Shown: positions 46,313-57,756 of the stretch, piece after piece
Layout of the letters: each line of letters starts with the position of its first letter
Numbering within the stretch: the first letter of the stretch is position 1
Notes under the pieces: generated by a model
What the model was told of the DNA's origin: nothing
Seen by the model: the letters and a program-made list of their open reading frames with translations, nothing else
Database searches by the model: none
Source: Artocarpus heterophyllus
Lineage: Eukaryota > Streptophyta > Magnoliopsida > Rosales > Moraceae
Length of the DNA: 64,000 nucleotides
Direction of reading: 5' to 3'
Assembly: GCA_025403435.1 (NCBI GenBank)
Contig: CM046348.1
Coordinates: forward strand, 18,017,679 to 18,081,678
Position numbers and translations under genes: made by a program

Positions 46313-48490
46313 TGTAATGCCCTGAAATTTATTTAATGTTAATGTAATATAAATGATGAATTAGTGTGTCATAATTAATGTTTTAACATTAATTAGATTA
46401 TTTGGTTGGATTTTGAATTTTGGTTGTTTTGTTAATTTGATAGATTCAAATGATTTCTCATTGTTTTAAAATGATGTTTTGAGTTTTAAAACACAACAAT
46501 TTGTAAAATGTTAAAAATAGTTCGTTTTACAAAACCGTGGGCGGCACATGGTTTTCGCACAGTAAAACCGCCCACCGTTTTTCTCTATTTATTCCCTTTC
46601 TCTCCCTCTCTCTGTTCACTCTCTCAGCTCTCACTCTCTCTCCTCTCTCCCGTGACTCTCTCTCTTGGTTTCCTCTCCTCTCTCTCAAATTTTCTCTCAA
46701 TTTTTGAAACCAAATTCGAATCCAAGCTTCGGGTTAGCAAGGAGGAAGCTCGGGGACGTGATTTAGCAACCGAGAACACGGATTGAAGCTTCGATTCAAG
46801 GTTAGTTTTGAAATTTCTAAACTTTTTCCAAAATTTTCAATTTTGTGCATTTTTGAAATCTAGGTTTGTTTAAGCTTAGAAAACCTTGGATTTGAGTTAA
46901 ATGGACTTAGAACAACTAGAATCTAAGCTTAGATTGAAGAAAAACGGATTGAATTCAAGGTTTTTCATTTTTCTCCCTATTTTTACATTTTCAGATTTTT
47001 GAGATTTTTGAGTTTAAATCTTGTTTAAATGAGTCCAAATGTGTTCTAGTATGTTTTTCTATCAGCTATGATTATTTTCTATGCCTGGGATTTGAGAAAA
47101 ACAGGTTAGAATCAAGATTTAAATTTTGGGGAATCGAGAAACCCATGGCTGAATTTCTGGGTTTTCCCAGTTCGGCAGGCCGGAATAGGGATCGGTAGGC
47201 CGGTGTTCTTCCGTCCGACAGGTTGAACCTAGGGAAATGACCGGCCGGCCGGACCTGACTTCCGGCAGGCCGAACTGTACAGTTCGGCCGGCCAAAGCAG
47301 GGAGTCCGACAGGCTGACCGAGGCATAGAAAATTTTGTGATTTTCACCCGTTTTCACTGTTTTGAACCCTGATTTAAATTCCAACCTTATAGAATGATTT
47401 TAAAGATACAAATGGCACACTAGGACATCATGAAACGGTTTAGTAACATAGAATGTCTCGAACTAGATATTGATCGACTTAGTTTGTATCTAGGATCGTT
47501 CGTGGTTCCACGGAGCTAGCGTATAGCGGACTGGAATTTCAGTGTGGGGCACCGGCACGAGTATTGAGGTAGGACTTTAACCCCATTTCTTTGGTAGCCT
47601 GGTTTTGAAATGATTTGGCTTTGAAAAGGATTTCTATTAAAGTGTTTTCAATGGTTGTTTGAAAAATGAATTTATCGGTTATATTTTAATATAACGTGAA
47701 CTGAAATGAAATTCATAATGAATGTAAATGACAACACTCGGTAATTGGGTTTGAACGATAATGATATTAAAAATATAGGCATGATGCCATATCAGAGATC
47801 AGGTCGTGTAGCGATCGACCTTAGGGGCAGGTCTCGAAACCCAGCTGGGCCACTACGGTAGTGATACTATGGTTTGCCTAGGAAAAAGAAAATGATAATT
47901 CTGGTTATCCAAGTAAACTGTTCTGGGTAAGAATGGCTTTACTTATAATTGTTTATTTGTTTATCTATTTATTTACTTAAGGTTTCTTTTAAATAATTCC
48001 TGAACAATGAAATGTTTCTTTAAATTAAATTATTTTATAAAACATAGTCCTACTGAGCCTTTCGCTCACGTTTTATTTGTTTTAAATTTTCTCCCTCTAG
48101 GTGGTTTTCCATTTAGGTTTGGAGAGGATTCTTTGGACCGAACTCAGGAGCAATAGAAGAATTAATTTATCTTTTGTATCATTTAATCAAGGCATGTAAG
48201 AATTTAACTTTATTTGTATCGTGGACTGTGATTGTATTTATGATATTGTCAGTACCATGTGTGTGCACAAGTTGTGGGTTGTGGAACCCATACTCGCGGC
48301 TTTATTATTTTAATATTTATTCGTTTAATGTTTTAAATTGTCTAATGTATATGAACTCTTTACAAAGTGTTTTAATGAATCCCACATGTTATACTTAATT
48401 CAACCCCTTAAACTCTTGATTTTAATTAAATTCTCTTTTAATTAATTTAAATAATCTGCCACATCGCCTTCCGTACTCCAGGGCGTGACA
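46313..48490 (+). repeat. 3' LTR of the 9.3-kb gypsy element
   Basis: Begins TGTAATGCCCT and ends GGGCGTGACA. It is the same length as the 5' LTR and collinear with it, with scattered mostly C/T and G/A changes. Confidence 0.95.
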
Positions 48491-48495
48491 AAAAT

Positions 48496-48900
48496 ACACC
48501 AAAAAGATCTACATAATAAAATATTAAAATGTCTGATATCTCCAAACTAGAGTTTAATAAGAGGTTAGTCAAAACAACCAAATCATCAATTCTTTTTAAT
48601 CACCCATTGACATAATATACATGTGATAAAAGAATCCATATGATGATAAAAATAATTCTAATACTAACATAATAAACCAAAACATCAAACAAACATGTTA
48701 AATAATTGAGACACTTATCAAGATAAATGAAATTAGGAAGATTAGAAATCTTGATAAAGCCAAAGAAAACCAAGCATAAAGCCAATCAATGAGGAAGGAA
48801 TGAAGTGTGAGTCTAAGGTTATTAATAGGTAGTCTTTATATAGTTTTTATATATAGACTAAAACCCTAAAAAAAACTTTTTTTTTATGTGTAACTCTTTT
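48496..48900 (-). mobile_element. Older minus-strand LTR, left part after the nested insertion
   Basis: The sequence continues in style from 39190. A minus-strand TATA region (AGTCTATATATAAAAACTAT) lies at about 48835-48860, near where an LTR promoter would be expected. The far end is not located. Confidence 0.4.
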
Positions 48901-49602
48901 TTTTTTTCTTTCCTATTTACTACAAGGCTTTTGCCCAAGGCCCAAATAGGCCCAATGTACATATATGGCCCTGCAAGATTAACATCCAATATATTATATA
49001 TTCTTATATATTTATATATGTATATATTAAATAAAAATAAATCAATTAACTAATTTCTTCTTATTATATTTTTTTTAATTAAAACAAAACAAAAATGCAT
49101 CATCACATTATTATATGATAAATAACTATAATCCTTATATAATTGGTATGAACCTTTTCCTAGCATATCAAACCCTTTATCGTTATCACCTGTAATATTA
49201 CTAAGTAGCACTTTCTATTTACCATTAAATAAAAAAAAACTAGGGGTTACATATTCACTTAGCCCTTTAAATTTTGAAACTAGTATACTCACCATTCAAA
49301 CTTTAAATGTTAGCAAAAACATCCCTTCTACTATATTCCGTCCAATTAAAGCTGATGTGGCATCAATTAAAAAAAATAAAACATTGTTTTAAATTGAAAT
49401 TTTAATTATTAAAGAACTTAAAAATAAATGAAAAATAAAGAAATTTCCTAATGGAAGAAGAATCGCTACCCCTTCGGCAACAACCACCGGCTTGAGATGG
49501 TTCCTCACTAGACCTCAAGATCACATTTTGAATCCCAACATCAAATTTGAATGCTTCATCTCCAACACAAAAATCAACTTTTAACAAGAGAACTAAAAAT
49601 GA
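48901..49602. other. Intergenic, no gene recognised
   Basis: AT-rich with poly-T and TA-rich runs. A short minus-strand frame (49402-49587) matches nothing I know. Confidence 0.45.
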
Positions 49603-49765
49603 AGTGTGTTTGACAACACAGTTAGAACTAAAAGTTAAAACGATTTTACTATAGCAGGTGAGAACTTTACATTATAACTTACTGTTGTTTTACATTGTAA
49701 TATATGATAGCTTTATACTATAATAGTTTCAATTATGTAGCTAGAACAGGTTTACCAAACGCACC
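49603..49765. mobile_element. MITE of the GCTACAGTA family
   Basis: Left AGTGTGTTTGACAACACAG and right AGGTTTACCAAACGCACC ends, with inner ACTATAGCAGGTGAGAAC and ATATGATAGCTTTATAC. About 163 bp, matching the family layout. Confidence 0.65.
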
Positions 49766-50129
49766 TGGCTAAATGATGTATCCTTGTATTTGAACGAAAA
49801 CCTATTATTCTTCATATATATGTTAAAAGTAGAGCCAACATTATGGGCAAGACTTATAAGAACAAAGACCCAGTATAACTGCATAACAACAAAGGCTTCA
49901 ACGGGCATCATTGAAGGAAGAAAAAAAAGCTTCAATGGGCAGATAATGAGGGGGAGAAAAAATATCATAAAGATCCGCAAATCCCCATAATTAATCTCAC
50001 CCTTCAAACCCATTTATACGCCCTCTGCTTCTTCATTTACATTGTGCTCACTTGCTATTTGCCATAAACCAGTAATCGAGAGTTAACCCTAGACCAGAAC
50101 CTTGTAATACTCCTCAGATCCAATCCTAA

Positions 50130-50272
50130 ATGTCTCTCTCTATAGATGAGATCACATCCGACTGGAGTACAAGGTCAATGACACATCCCATGCCAACTTC
50201 GGCCTGGCCGAGGTCGAAATGTCAGATCTCATGGCTTGCCACATCAAGTTCGGTCATTACCAGTCTTTCTAG
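50130..50272 (+). pseudogene. Fragment resembling the N-terminus of S-adenosyl-L-homocysteine hydrolase
   Basis: After ATG (50130), MSLSIDEITSD is followed by a frame change and then, from 50165, EYKVNDTSHANFG, LAEVEMSDLMACHIKFG and a TAG at 50270. The order EYKV..D.S.A.FG....LAEVEM..LMAC..EFG is the start of plant adenosylhomocysteinase, the enzyme that removes S-adenosylhomocysteine after methylation reactions. About 45 of ~485 residues are left; a few codons appear missing in the middle, and no active-site or NAD-binding part is present. The upstream ~120 bases look like a leader (CCCTAGACCAGAACC, CTCCTCAGATCC). It could be a captured first exon or a truncated retrocopy. Confidence 0.65.
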
Positions 50273-52254
50273 GATCCTTGGTTCCCTCTACACAAAATTT
50301 CTTTCCCATGTTTTTTTAATTTTTGGACGAATTCTTACCTAAAGATGAGGGACGATTTAGGTTTTTATTATTAAGTTCTTTTATAATTAAATTTTTATTT
50401 AAATTAGCTTTTTGTTCTCTAAACTGACGTCATTTATTCTTAAAAAATAAATGATGCCACGTCAGCTTTAATGGGACAAAATGTTACAAAAAAATTGTTT
50501 TCATTAACATTGTAAAATTTAAAGGATGAGTATACTAGATTTTTAAGTTCATGGACAAAATGACAAAATGAATAAAATTAATAGAAAAAAAAATTATCCT
50601 TCTTTCGAAAGAGTTTATCTAATCAAATCTATCATTGAACATAAATAATAGAGCCAATTGGCTCCTCTGATCTGACAACATCTGCACCTTTTTTTTAATG
50701 AAAAGTTCCTCACTCTTTTTTTTTTTTTTCCTTTGTTCTTCTTTTTTGCTTTGCTTTGTTTTTTTTTCTCTTTTCTTGTCCTTTTTTTTCTTTTCTTTTT
50801 TTTTTCTTTTCTCCTCCTTTTTCTTTGCTTGACTCCCCTTCATTTTTTTTCTTCCCCTATTTTTCATTTTCATCTTTGTGCTTTTTGGTGTGTTGCTTTA
50901 ATATCTTATATAAATCAGATTTTTTTACATTATTATTTAATATATCATCAAAATAATTTTTTTATTTATCCTTTTTGTATATTCTTGTATATATACTAAA
51001 ATATTATTTTATTAACCATAACCTTTAAGTTTCATTCCTGCTTATTTCTATTTAAACTTTTTTTTTTCAATTTGTCATTTTGGTTCCCAAATATCTCTCT
51101 ACTTATATTATTTTAACCTACAGACACTTTCAATTACAGTTTGTCTTCTTTCAAAAAAAAAAAAGATGGTCTCATAAATTTCATTTATCTAATTAACTCC
51201 TGCCAAATATTTTCCCTCACATATTTCCTTACTCAAATTTTTCTTAGGTGACCTTCTCAATTTCTATTTTGTCATAGTACATTCCACTCAATTTTTTATA
51301 TGATTTCGCTGACTATTTTTTTAATAAAAAATAATGGCTCGTTTATTATTATTATTATTATTATTACTATTATTTGACTTGGGTTGGGGAGACTCAAAAT
51401 TTTCACCTTTAAGTGGAGTCGGTTGTAGTTTAATTACTAAATTATACCTACGACCACAAAATGATTACTCATTTGTATACACATGCTCATACTTTCTCTC
51501 TCACACTCACATTTAACCAAAAGGAATGTTCTATTTGGAACGTAAACTTTGATCCATTTACTTTTTTGTTTATTTTTAAGTAAAAATTACATAATTTGTC
51601 TCCTATCTAAGGATTGAATCTGTCTTCGTTATGAAAATATCACTTATATATCCCTTTTTAAAAATTTCATATGTTTGAAACCTGAAGATACCCTCTCACT
51701 ACATATTATCATGTATTTAAATTTTTATAACAAATTTTCTTATTTTTCGAGTAGTTAAATTAGGAAAAAAAATTTACACGTATTTTCTTATTTTTTTATT
51801 AAGTTAATAAGTTGTTTTACCACCCAATTTTAAAATTTTGAAATTTTAAGTGGTCTGTTTATATCTCAGATGTATTAACGTAAGAAGTTCATGGTATTGC
51901 TAAATTTTACAAGATATTGTTCCTTAGAAGATCTAGATAAGATTTTCGTATCTTTTCAATTCCTCTTGTATTTTGATTTTTATACCTCATATGATCTAAA
52001 AGTCAAATTTATATTATCTTTTTCGCCATATCTTCTTTTTTTTTTAATATATGAAGATGTTGTGTTGTTTTCTTTTCCCACCTTTTCTTTTGATTTCCTT
52101 CTGAATTCCACGTTTTTTTTCTTTTGTCTTTTTTGTTTCCTTCATGGAATTTGTAATGAATATGAAACGAGGAACCAATGTGAACATCAAAATAAAATTT
52201 GAAATATTAAAGATCCCTTTTATACGTGAACTTCAATTTGAAATACTTTATTCT
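50273..52254. other. Intergenic, low complexity, no gene recognised
   Basis: A poly-pyrimidine tract (T with C) fills about 50690-50850; reverse translation gives a meaningless Lys-rich frame. A (TTA)n microsatellite is at about 51342-51366. The remainder is AT-rich. Confidence 0.5.
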
Positions 52255-53437
52255 TTTGAATCCCTTCTCAATTCCATGTTTTTTTTTTTTGTTTCCTTCA
52301 TCTTTAATATTTCAAATTTTATTTTGATGATATATTTCAAATTCATGTGTGGTGTTTAAATTCAATTATGGCAGTTTGAATGATAATTACAAAGGCTTCA
52401 CATTCATTGTTTTTGAAGATTATGATGTGAAGTTCAAATTTTTAAATAGATTTATTGGGGTTACAATGCATATGTATCTTACTTTTTAATGGTGTTTGTT
52501 TTTTTTAATCAAAAAACTTGTTAATTTCTTTTGAAAAAAAACATTAATTTATTCCGTACCAAAAACATGTTAATTTTTTTATTGCTAGTATATTAATTAT
52601 ATTGCTAGCATTTTAATGATATGTAGTAATCAGTCACAAAGTATTGCTAGTATGTTAATGATATGTAGTAATTAGTCATATACATAATACTAACCATTCA
52701 TTCTGGTTTTTTTTTTTTTTTTTTCCATCATTTTGTTAAGGCATTGAGAAGTGATTATGGACAAGTGAGGACAGACTCGTTGGTTGTAAGTCCCTCCACG
52801 CCAATCATAGGTTAAGAGTTCGAGTTACGCTGAGCCCCACTCAATAGTGGTAGGATTCCCTCCTCCCCTTGTATATAAAAAAAAAGAAGTAATTATGGAA
52901 TGATATACAAAAATCTGTTTTTTTTCAATTACGTAGTAATTAGTACTATTCTCAACTCCACTTTTTTTTTTTTGGTTTCCTTCTTGTTTAATATTTAAAT
53001 TCTATTATGGCAGGTATGAATAATGATTATTGAGGGTTCACATTCATTGTATTTGAAGATTATGATGTGAAGTTTAAATTTTAAATAGATTTGTTGGGGT
53101 TAAAATATATATATGTATTTAATATATATATGTATTTTACTTTTTAATGATATTTGTTTTTTAATCCTAAAACATATAAATTTCTTTTGAAAGAAAACGT
53201 TAATTTATTGCTATTATATTAATTATATACTAACCTATTAATTTCTTTTGAAAAAAACGTTAATTTATTGCTAGTATATTAATTATATACTAGTATCTTC
53301 CGTAAAAAAAGTCAATTTTCTTATTGTTAGTATATTGATTACATTGCTAATATTTTAATGATACGTAGTAATTAGTCATAATGTATTGCTAGTATTTCAA
53401 TAATATGTAGTAATTAGTCATATACGTAATCTTTCTC
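52255..53437 (+). repeat. Tandem duplication of a ~0.45-kb AT-rich block with a SINE between copies
   Basis: Copy 1 is about 52255-52697 and copy 2 about 52940-53437. Shared anchors include CACATTCATTGT (52399 and 53039), GAAGATTATGATGTGAAG and ATGTAGTAATTAGTCATA. The offset is ~640 at the left and ~740 at the right because copy 2 has an extra internal repeat around GAAAAAAACGTTAATTTATT (53180-53290). Confidence 0.75.
52762..52884 (+). mobile_element. SINE with 15-bp target duplication
   Basis: The ~120-bp element has an A-box-like GACTCGTTGGTTGTAAG, a B-box-like GAGTTCGAGTTAC (about 52820), a body ending CCTTGTATAT and an A-rich tail. It is flanked by AGAAGTGATTATGGA (52747-52761) and AGAAGTAATTATGGA (52885-52899), a 15-base target duplication with one mismatch. 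Confidence 0.88.
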
Positions 53438-54019
53438 TTACATTGATTTTCATTAAATTAAACGTTGATAGTTTATGCATGGCTAGTACTTTAAGTATTA
53501 CATGAAATTAATAATATGCCATCTTTTAAGGTTTTTCCAAATAGATAAAGGGTTACTCTGTGATAGTTTAATGACACATGATTACATTAATAAAACATTA
53601 AACTACGTAACATAAGCAGCGAAAACCCAAAAAAGGAATATCATTAATTTAATGACATAACAAAGGAATGTCATTAAATTAATGTGACATAATTACATTA
53701 AAAAAGTCAAAAAAGTCATAAAAGTCAATAATTTCATTAAATTAAAAAACATAAAAAACAATAAATAAAGATGCTTGTTTATGTATAGTTACCATGCAAA
53801 TAGCAAAATAGCATAGAAAATTCACCACAAAGTGGAACGCTAGAACAAAATGAAAAGATAAGTTGAAAATATTAACCATAAATGCTCCACTCTTATGTCA
53901 ATATTTTTAAATAAAATGAAAAAACAAAAAACCATAAACCTTAATCACAATCATGATAGTATTTGGGATAATAACAAAAAAATAATGCCAAAGATAAATG
54001 AGGACTTTTAATAAGTTAC
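53438..54019. other. Intergenic, no gene recognised
   Basis: AT-rich; short repeats around AAATTAATGACATAACAAAGG occur near 53640-53690. No frame is convincing. Confidence 0.45.
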
Positions 54020-55640
54020 TTTAACTTCGCTTTTCTTGTGTGCATTGACTCATAAGATCGAAATTTGACACTTCGACATTAGCTCGTCTTCTTTTAGCTT
54101 CTTCCCTATTACCACATATATCTGTTATATATGGGCTTCCCAATCTGCTACTATTTTTAATCTCTCTCTTACTTTGTTGGACAACCAATTCGGTGTTTAG
54201 AGAGATTGCTACATTTCGTTTACGTCCTGCATCCTTTCTTGATGCCTCTAATATCATTATATTATCACTAAAATTATGACTATGCAATTATACAGTACAA
54301 AATTTAATATTATTAAAATAATTACTTCATTATGAACAATATTTTAAAGATATTCTAAATATCATTAAAAAAGTTAATTATTGAATCATAAACATAAATT
54401 AAAAATTTGACAAAAAATTACCTCTTTCGAGACTTGCTTTCGATCTTCATTACTGCCTTTGGGAATTATAGTCCTTCCCATGTCAGTCGGAATTTTTGAA
54501 GAATCCTGTACATCGTTTTTAAGTAATACTATCAAGTATATTATTATAATGATTTCATATCATTAAATATAAAACAGGAAAACAAAAACGAAAAACAAAA
54601 AACTTCTACCACAGCACAAGTTTTTTCCCTTGATAAGCAAGCACAAGACAATATATTTCTTGCTACTATACGAATATATTTTGTTCCATTAGCTTGGAAA
54701 GAGTAAGTTTTTTTTTTTTTTTTTTTGTTTACTCGTAATTTACCTTGTTTATGGTTTTCCTTTGCTCCAAGGAACTTTCTAGTTCTACATATCTCTTTTT
54801 AATGTAGCGTTCACTAAATACCTTTTTTGTTTTGTTTTTTCAAGGTAAAAATATTGGACATTTTACAGTCAATCGGGGTGACGAAGAAGCCTGGTCTTGA
54901 TTACCTTTTGTATGATTAAAAAGGAATTTAAACCCTATTCAGGTCTTTTATTTCGAGATACATACTAGTTTAAAATAATGACTATATAATTATACAGTAC
55001 AAAATTTGATAAAATTAAAATAATTACTATGTCATTAAGAACATTTTAAAGATATTTTAAATATCATTAAAAAAGGTTAATCATTAAATCATAATTATAA
55101 CTTAAAAATTGATTAAAAAATTACCTCTTTAGAGACTTGCTTTTGATCGTCATTACTTATTTTGGAATTATAGTCCCTCCCATATCAGTCAGAACAAAGA
55201 ATCCTGTAAATCGTTTTTAAGTAATACTATCAAAGCTATTATTATAATGATTTCATATCATCAAATATTAAAAAAGAAAAAAAAAAAGAAAAACTTAAAC
55301 ATCTACCGTATCATTCTTCCTCTTTGTCCTATTCGCATGATCGATGCTACTATCAGATTCATGTTCTTGTTCCTGAAAAAAAAAAAAAAATCTCAGACAC
55401 GCTTTCGATTAAGGAATAATGAAAATCACACCTATTACTTTAACAAGAAATTTATAAAAATTAAAAAAAGAAAGAAAAAAACAAAAAGCAACTTGAGGAA
55501 CAATAAAACTTACATTATTTTAATGGCTAATCCATAAAAAATAAAAAGTAACAAAAAAGACACAAACTTGTACGTATATACCGGATCATCCATTTTCTTG
55601 TTCCTGTTCTCATGATCAATGTTATCACCCTGTAAAAATA
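54020..55640 (-). pseudogene. Multi-exon gene-like locus of unknown family, partly duplicated and decayed
   Basis: On the minus strand, short coding-like blocks are bounded by AG and GT. They are 55629-55582 (GDNIDHENRNKKMDDP), 55372-55306 (EQEHESDSSIDHANRTKRK), about 55200-55120 (broken), 54900-54740 (SERYIKKRYVELESSLEQRK after a stop), about 54507-54420 (PTDMGRTIIPKGSNEDRKQV) and 54262-54024 (ASRKDAGRKRNVAISLN, REEAKRRRANVEVSNFDL, end at 54024). The blocks at 54420 and 55120 are copies of one exon; the latter is frame-broken. The product is very hydrophilic and basic. I do not recognise the family; a transposon-related protein is one possibility. Confidence 0.35.
54284..55262 (-). repeat. 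~280-bp block duplicated at a spacing of ~695 bases
   Basis: About 54284-54560 and 54977-55262 share AATTATACAGTACAAAATTT, GAGACTTGCTTTYGATC and ATAATGATTTCATATCAT. Each holds the same short exon of the gene-like locus. Confidence 0.8.
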
Positions 55641-56558
55641 TGAAAACCAATCACACATATCACATAAATAATAATGACGTCATCACATCTATTGCTTTAA
55701 TGACAAATTCATTAAAAATAAATAGAAGTTTAAATACCTGGTTATCTTAAATTTTAAAATCCTTATTTTAAATAACAATTTGAATTTGAACAATAAACAC
55801 CTTAATTAGAGAGATTTTTTTAAATTAAAAATATCATAATTCGTACTTTATTTCAAAATCACAAATTTTAAATTCCTTATTTTGGATAACAATTTGAATT
55901 TAAGTAACAAATACTCTAATTATAGGGTTTTTTTAATTTAATGATATCATAATTTGATCAAAATCTTAAATACGTAAATTATTGTTACTTAAAAAATGAA
56001 ATAAATAATATCATTATTAAGGTTATTAATGTCTTTATATTTATGCATTAGGATATATAAAGAATATACATAAACTGTAGACATATTTTAACTTTATAAA
56101 TAAAAAAGGGACAGATGTCTCATTAACCCTATTTTTAATCCTATATTTTCAAATGAACCTTAGTAAACTTTTTTGCCTAATCGACTCTTATGAAACTTTT
56201 TTTTTTCCAAATGTGTGATTATCGATATTTTTTTTGTAAATTTTTTTTTTCGAAACTATCACTCACATAAATATTTTCTCCTAATTGCTCTGCATAAATA
56301 ATGCCTAAACATGTTTCTTCCGTAACTCTCTCATATTTTTATAATATGTGTCCATAGATAACGCAAAGTCTAATTTTCTTTGTTAAAATCTTTTTTCACT
56401 TTAAAGTATGCTAGACTAAACCTTTTTTTTTTCATTAAACTAAATTATTAGGAGAATAATAATTGAGTAAAACTAAATTTTAAAACAAACTTTAGATCTT
56501 TGTATTAAAAAATTGAAAAAAAAATGCACATAAAGCACATGTTTCTAACAACTACACA
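55641..56558. other. Intergenic, no gene recognised
   Basis: AT-rich; a short direct repeat (AAATYCTTATTTTRRATAAC near 55758 and 55870) suggests a small local duplication. Confidence 0.45.
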
Positions 56559-56566
56559 CCTAAAAG

Positions 56567-57476
56567 TAGGGGTGTTTGTGAGCGGTTTGGGCGGTTTTTT
56601 TCTCCAAACCATTAATTAAACTAAAAATAAATTTTATTTTTGGGCGTTTTAGGTAGTTTGATATTTTTTATAAAACCAAACCAAATCACTCATAAGTGGT
56701 TTGGGCACTTTGGTTTAGGTTGTTTATGCTTAAGATTAAAATTTTTTTTATTTAACCAAATTTATAAAATGTCTAAAAGCTTACCTTTCAATGCTTTAAT
56801 ATAAACCAAAAGTCAAACTAAGAAGTCACAATAACACAAATCAAATTTTATCAACAGCTAAACTAACAAGTAAAATATATGTAAATAGTATAAGACAACA
56901 CAATTAAATTTTAAACATGAATTAAAGCTTTCCATTAATGTCGATAAACCTTTCCTCCTACTAATACCCTTAATCGACGTTGTGATGAGTTGGGCCAGTA
57001 GTAGAGAGAGACGGCTTAACAGTGACGGCATAGAGCCAGTGGCAGTGCAAAGAGAAAATGTTGATTGTTGGATGGAGGGGTTAGGGTTCCATTCCATGAG
57101 TTAGTATTAGCTGTATATGTTTGTTCTTTAATTTGATTTTTTTTTTTTTGGATGTTGATGATGAGTGATTAGGAGAAGTATAGTTATAGAGTGTGGAAAA
57201 GTACATTTTATATTTGTAAAACTTCTTTCAATGACCAATGAAAAATACTATATAAAAAAATAATTATTATTATTATATAAAAATATTTTAAAAATAAAAA
57301 TTATATAAATGTCAGTTTAGTGAGTGATTTGGGTGGGTTGGAAGTTAATACCACTAACCAAACCACCTAAAATATTTATATAAAAAACCACCAAAATCGT
57401 CCAAAATTAAAACAAAACTACCAGTTTGTTTGGATTAGACGGTTTGGGTGGATCGATTGATTTTTTGAACACCCTA
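56567..57476. mobile_element. Non-autonomous hAT element (910 bp)
   Basis: Ends TAGGGGTGTTTGTGAGCGG and ...TTTTTTGAACACCCTA form inverted repeats. The flanking octamers CCTAAAAG (56559-56566) and CTTAAAAG (57477-57484) are an 8-bp target duplication with one mismatch, the hAT size. Subterminal GGTTTGGGCGGTTTT motifs recur in both orientations. The inside has no transposase; a short minus-strand frame (56858-57097) is not recognisable. Confidence 0.85.
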
Positions 57477-57756
57477 CTTAAAAGAGTAGGAATCCTAGGC
57501 TTCCTCATTGCCATAAATAAAACACACACACACAATCAATTGATTTTAGTTTTATTAGTTGCGCCAACTTGTTTTGTTAGGACTTCACTTTTATTGAACT
57601 TTCTTTATGAAATGTAACACTAATGATTAACTACATTGTTGCTTTAGTTTATTTTATACAGATTCGATTGATTATGATAATGCTATTGTTCTTGTTTATT
57701 TTATTGCAGTTTGTTTATTTATGTTTTCCAGATAATATTTTTTTATTATCGTGACA

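Larger units (their letters stand above)
39191..48490 (+). mobile_element. Full-length Ty3/gypsy retrotransposon (9.3 kb), chromodomain-type
   Basis: Structure: 5' LTR 39191-41368, primer site 41372-41382, gag-pol remnant 41474-46300, polypurine tract 46300-46311, 3' LTR 46313-48490, perfect 5-bp target duplication AAAAT. Both LTRs are exactly 2178 bases. In two stretches compared by eye (~425 bases) I counted about 12 differences, nearly all transitions, suggesting a fairly recent insertion. Domain order gag, protease, RT, RNase H, integrase with a chromodomain-like tail marks it as a plant chromovirus, probably Tekay/Del-like (inference). The coding region is broken and cannot be autonomous. 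Confidence 0.96.

Noticed and set aside
50619..50873. Lys/Glu-rich minus-strand frame and its Phe/Leu-rich counterpart.
   Set aside because: Pure low-complexity translation of a poly-pyrimidine tract.
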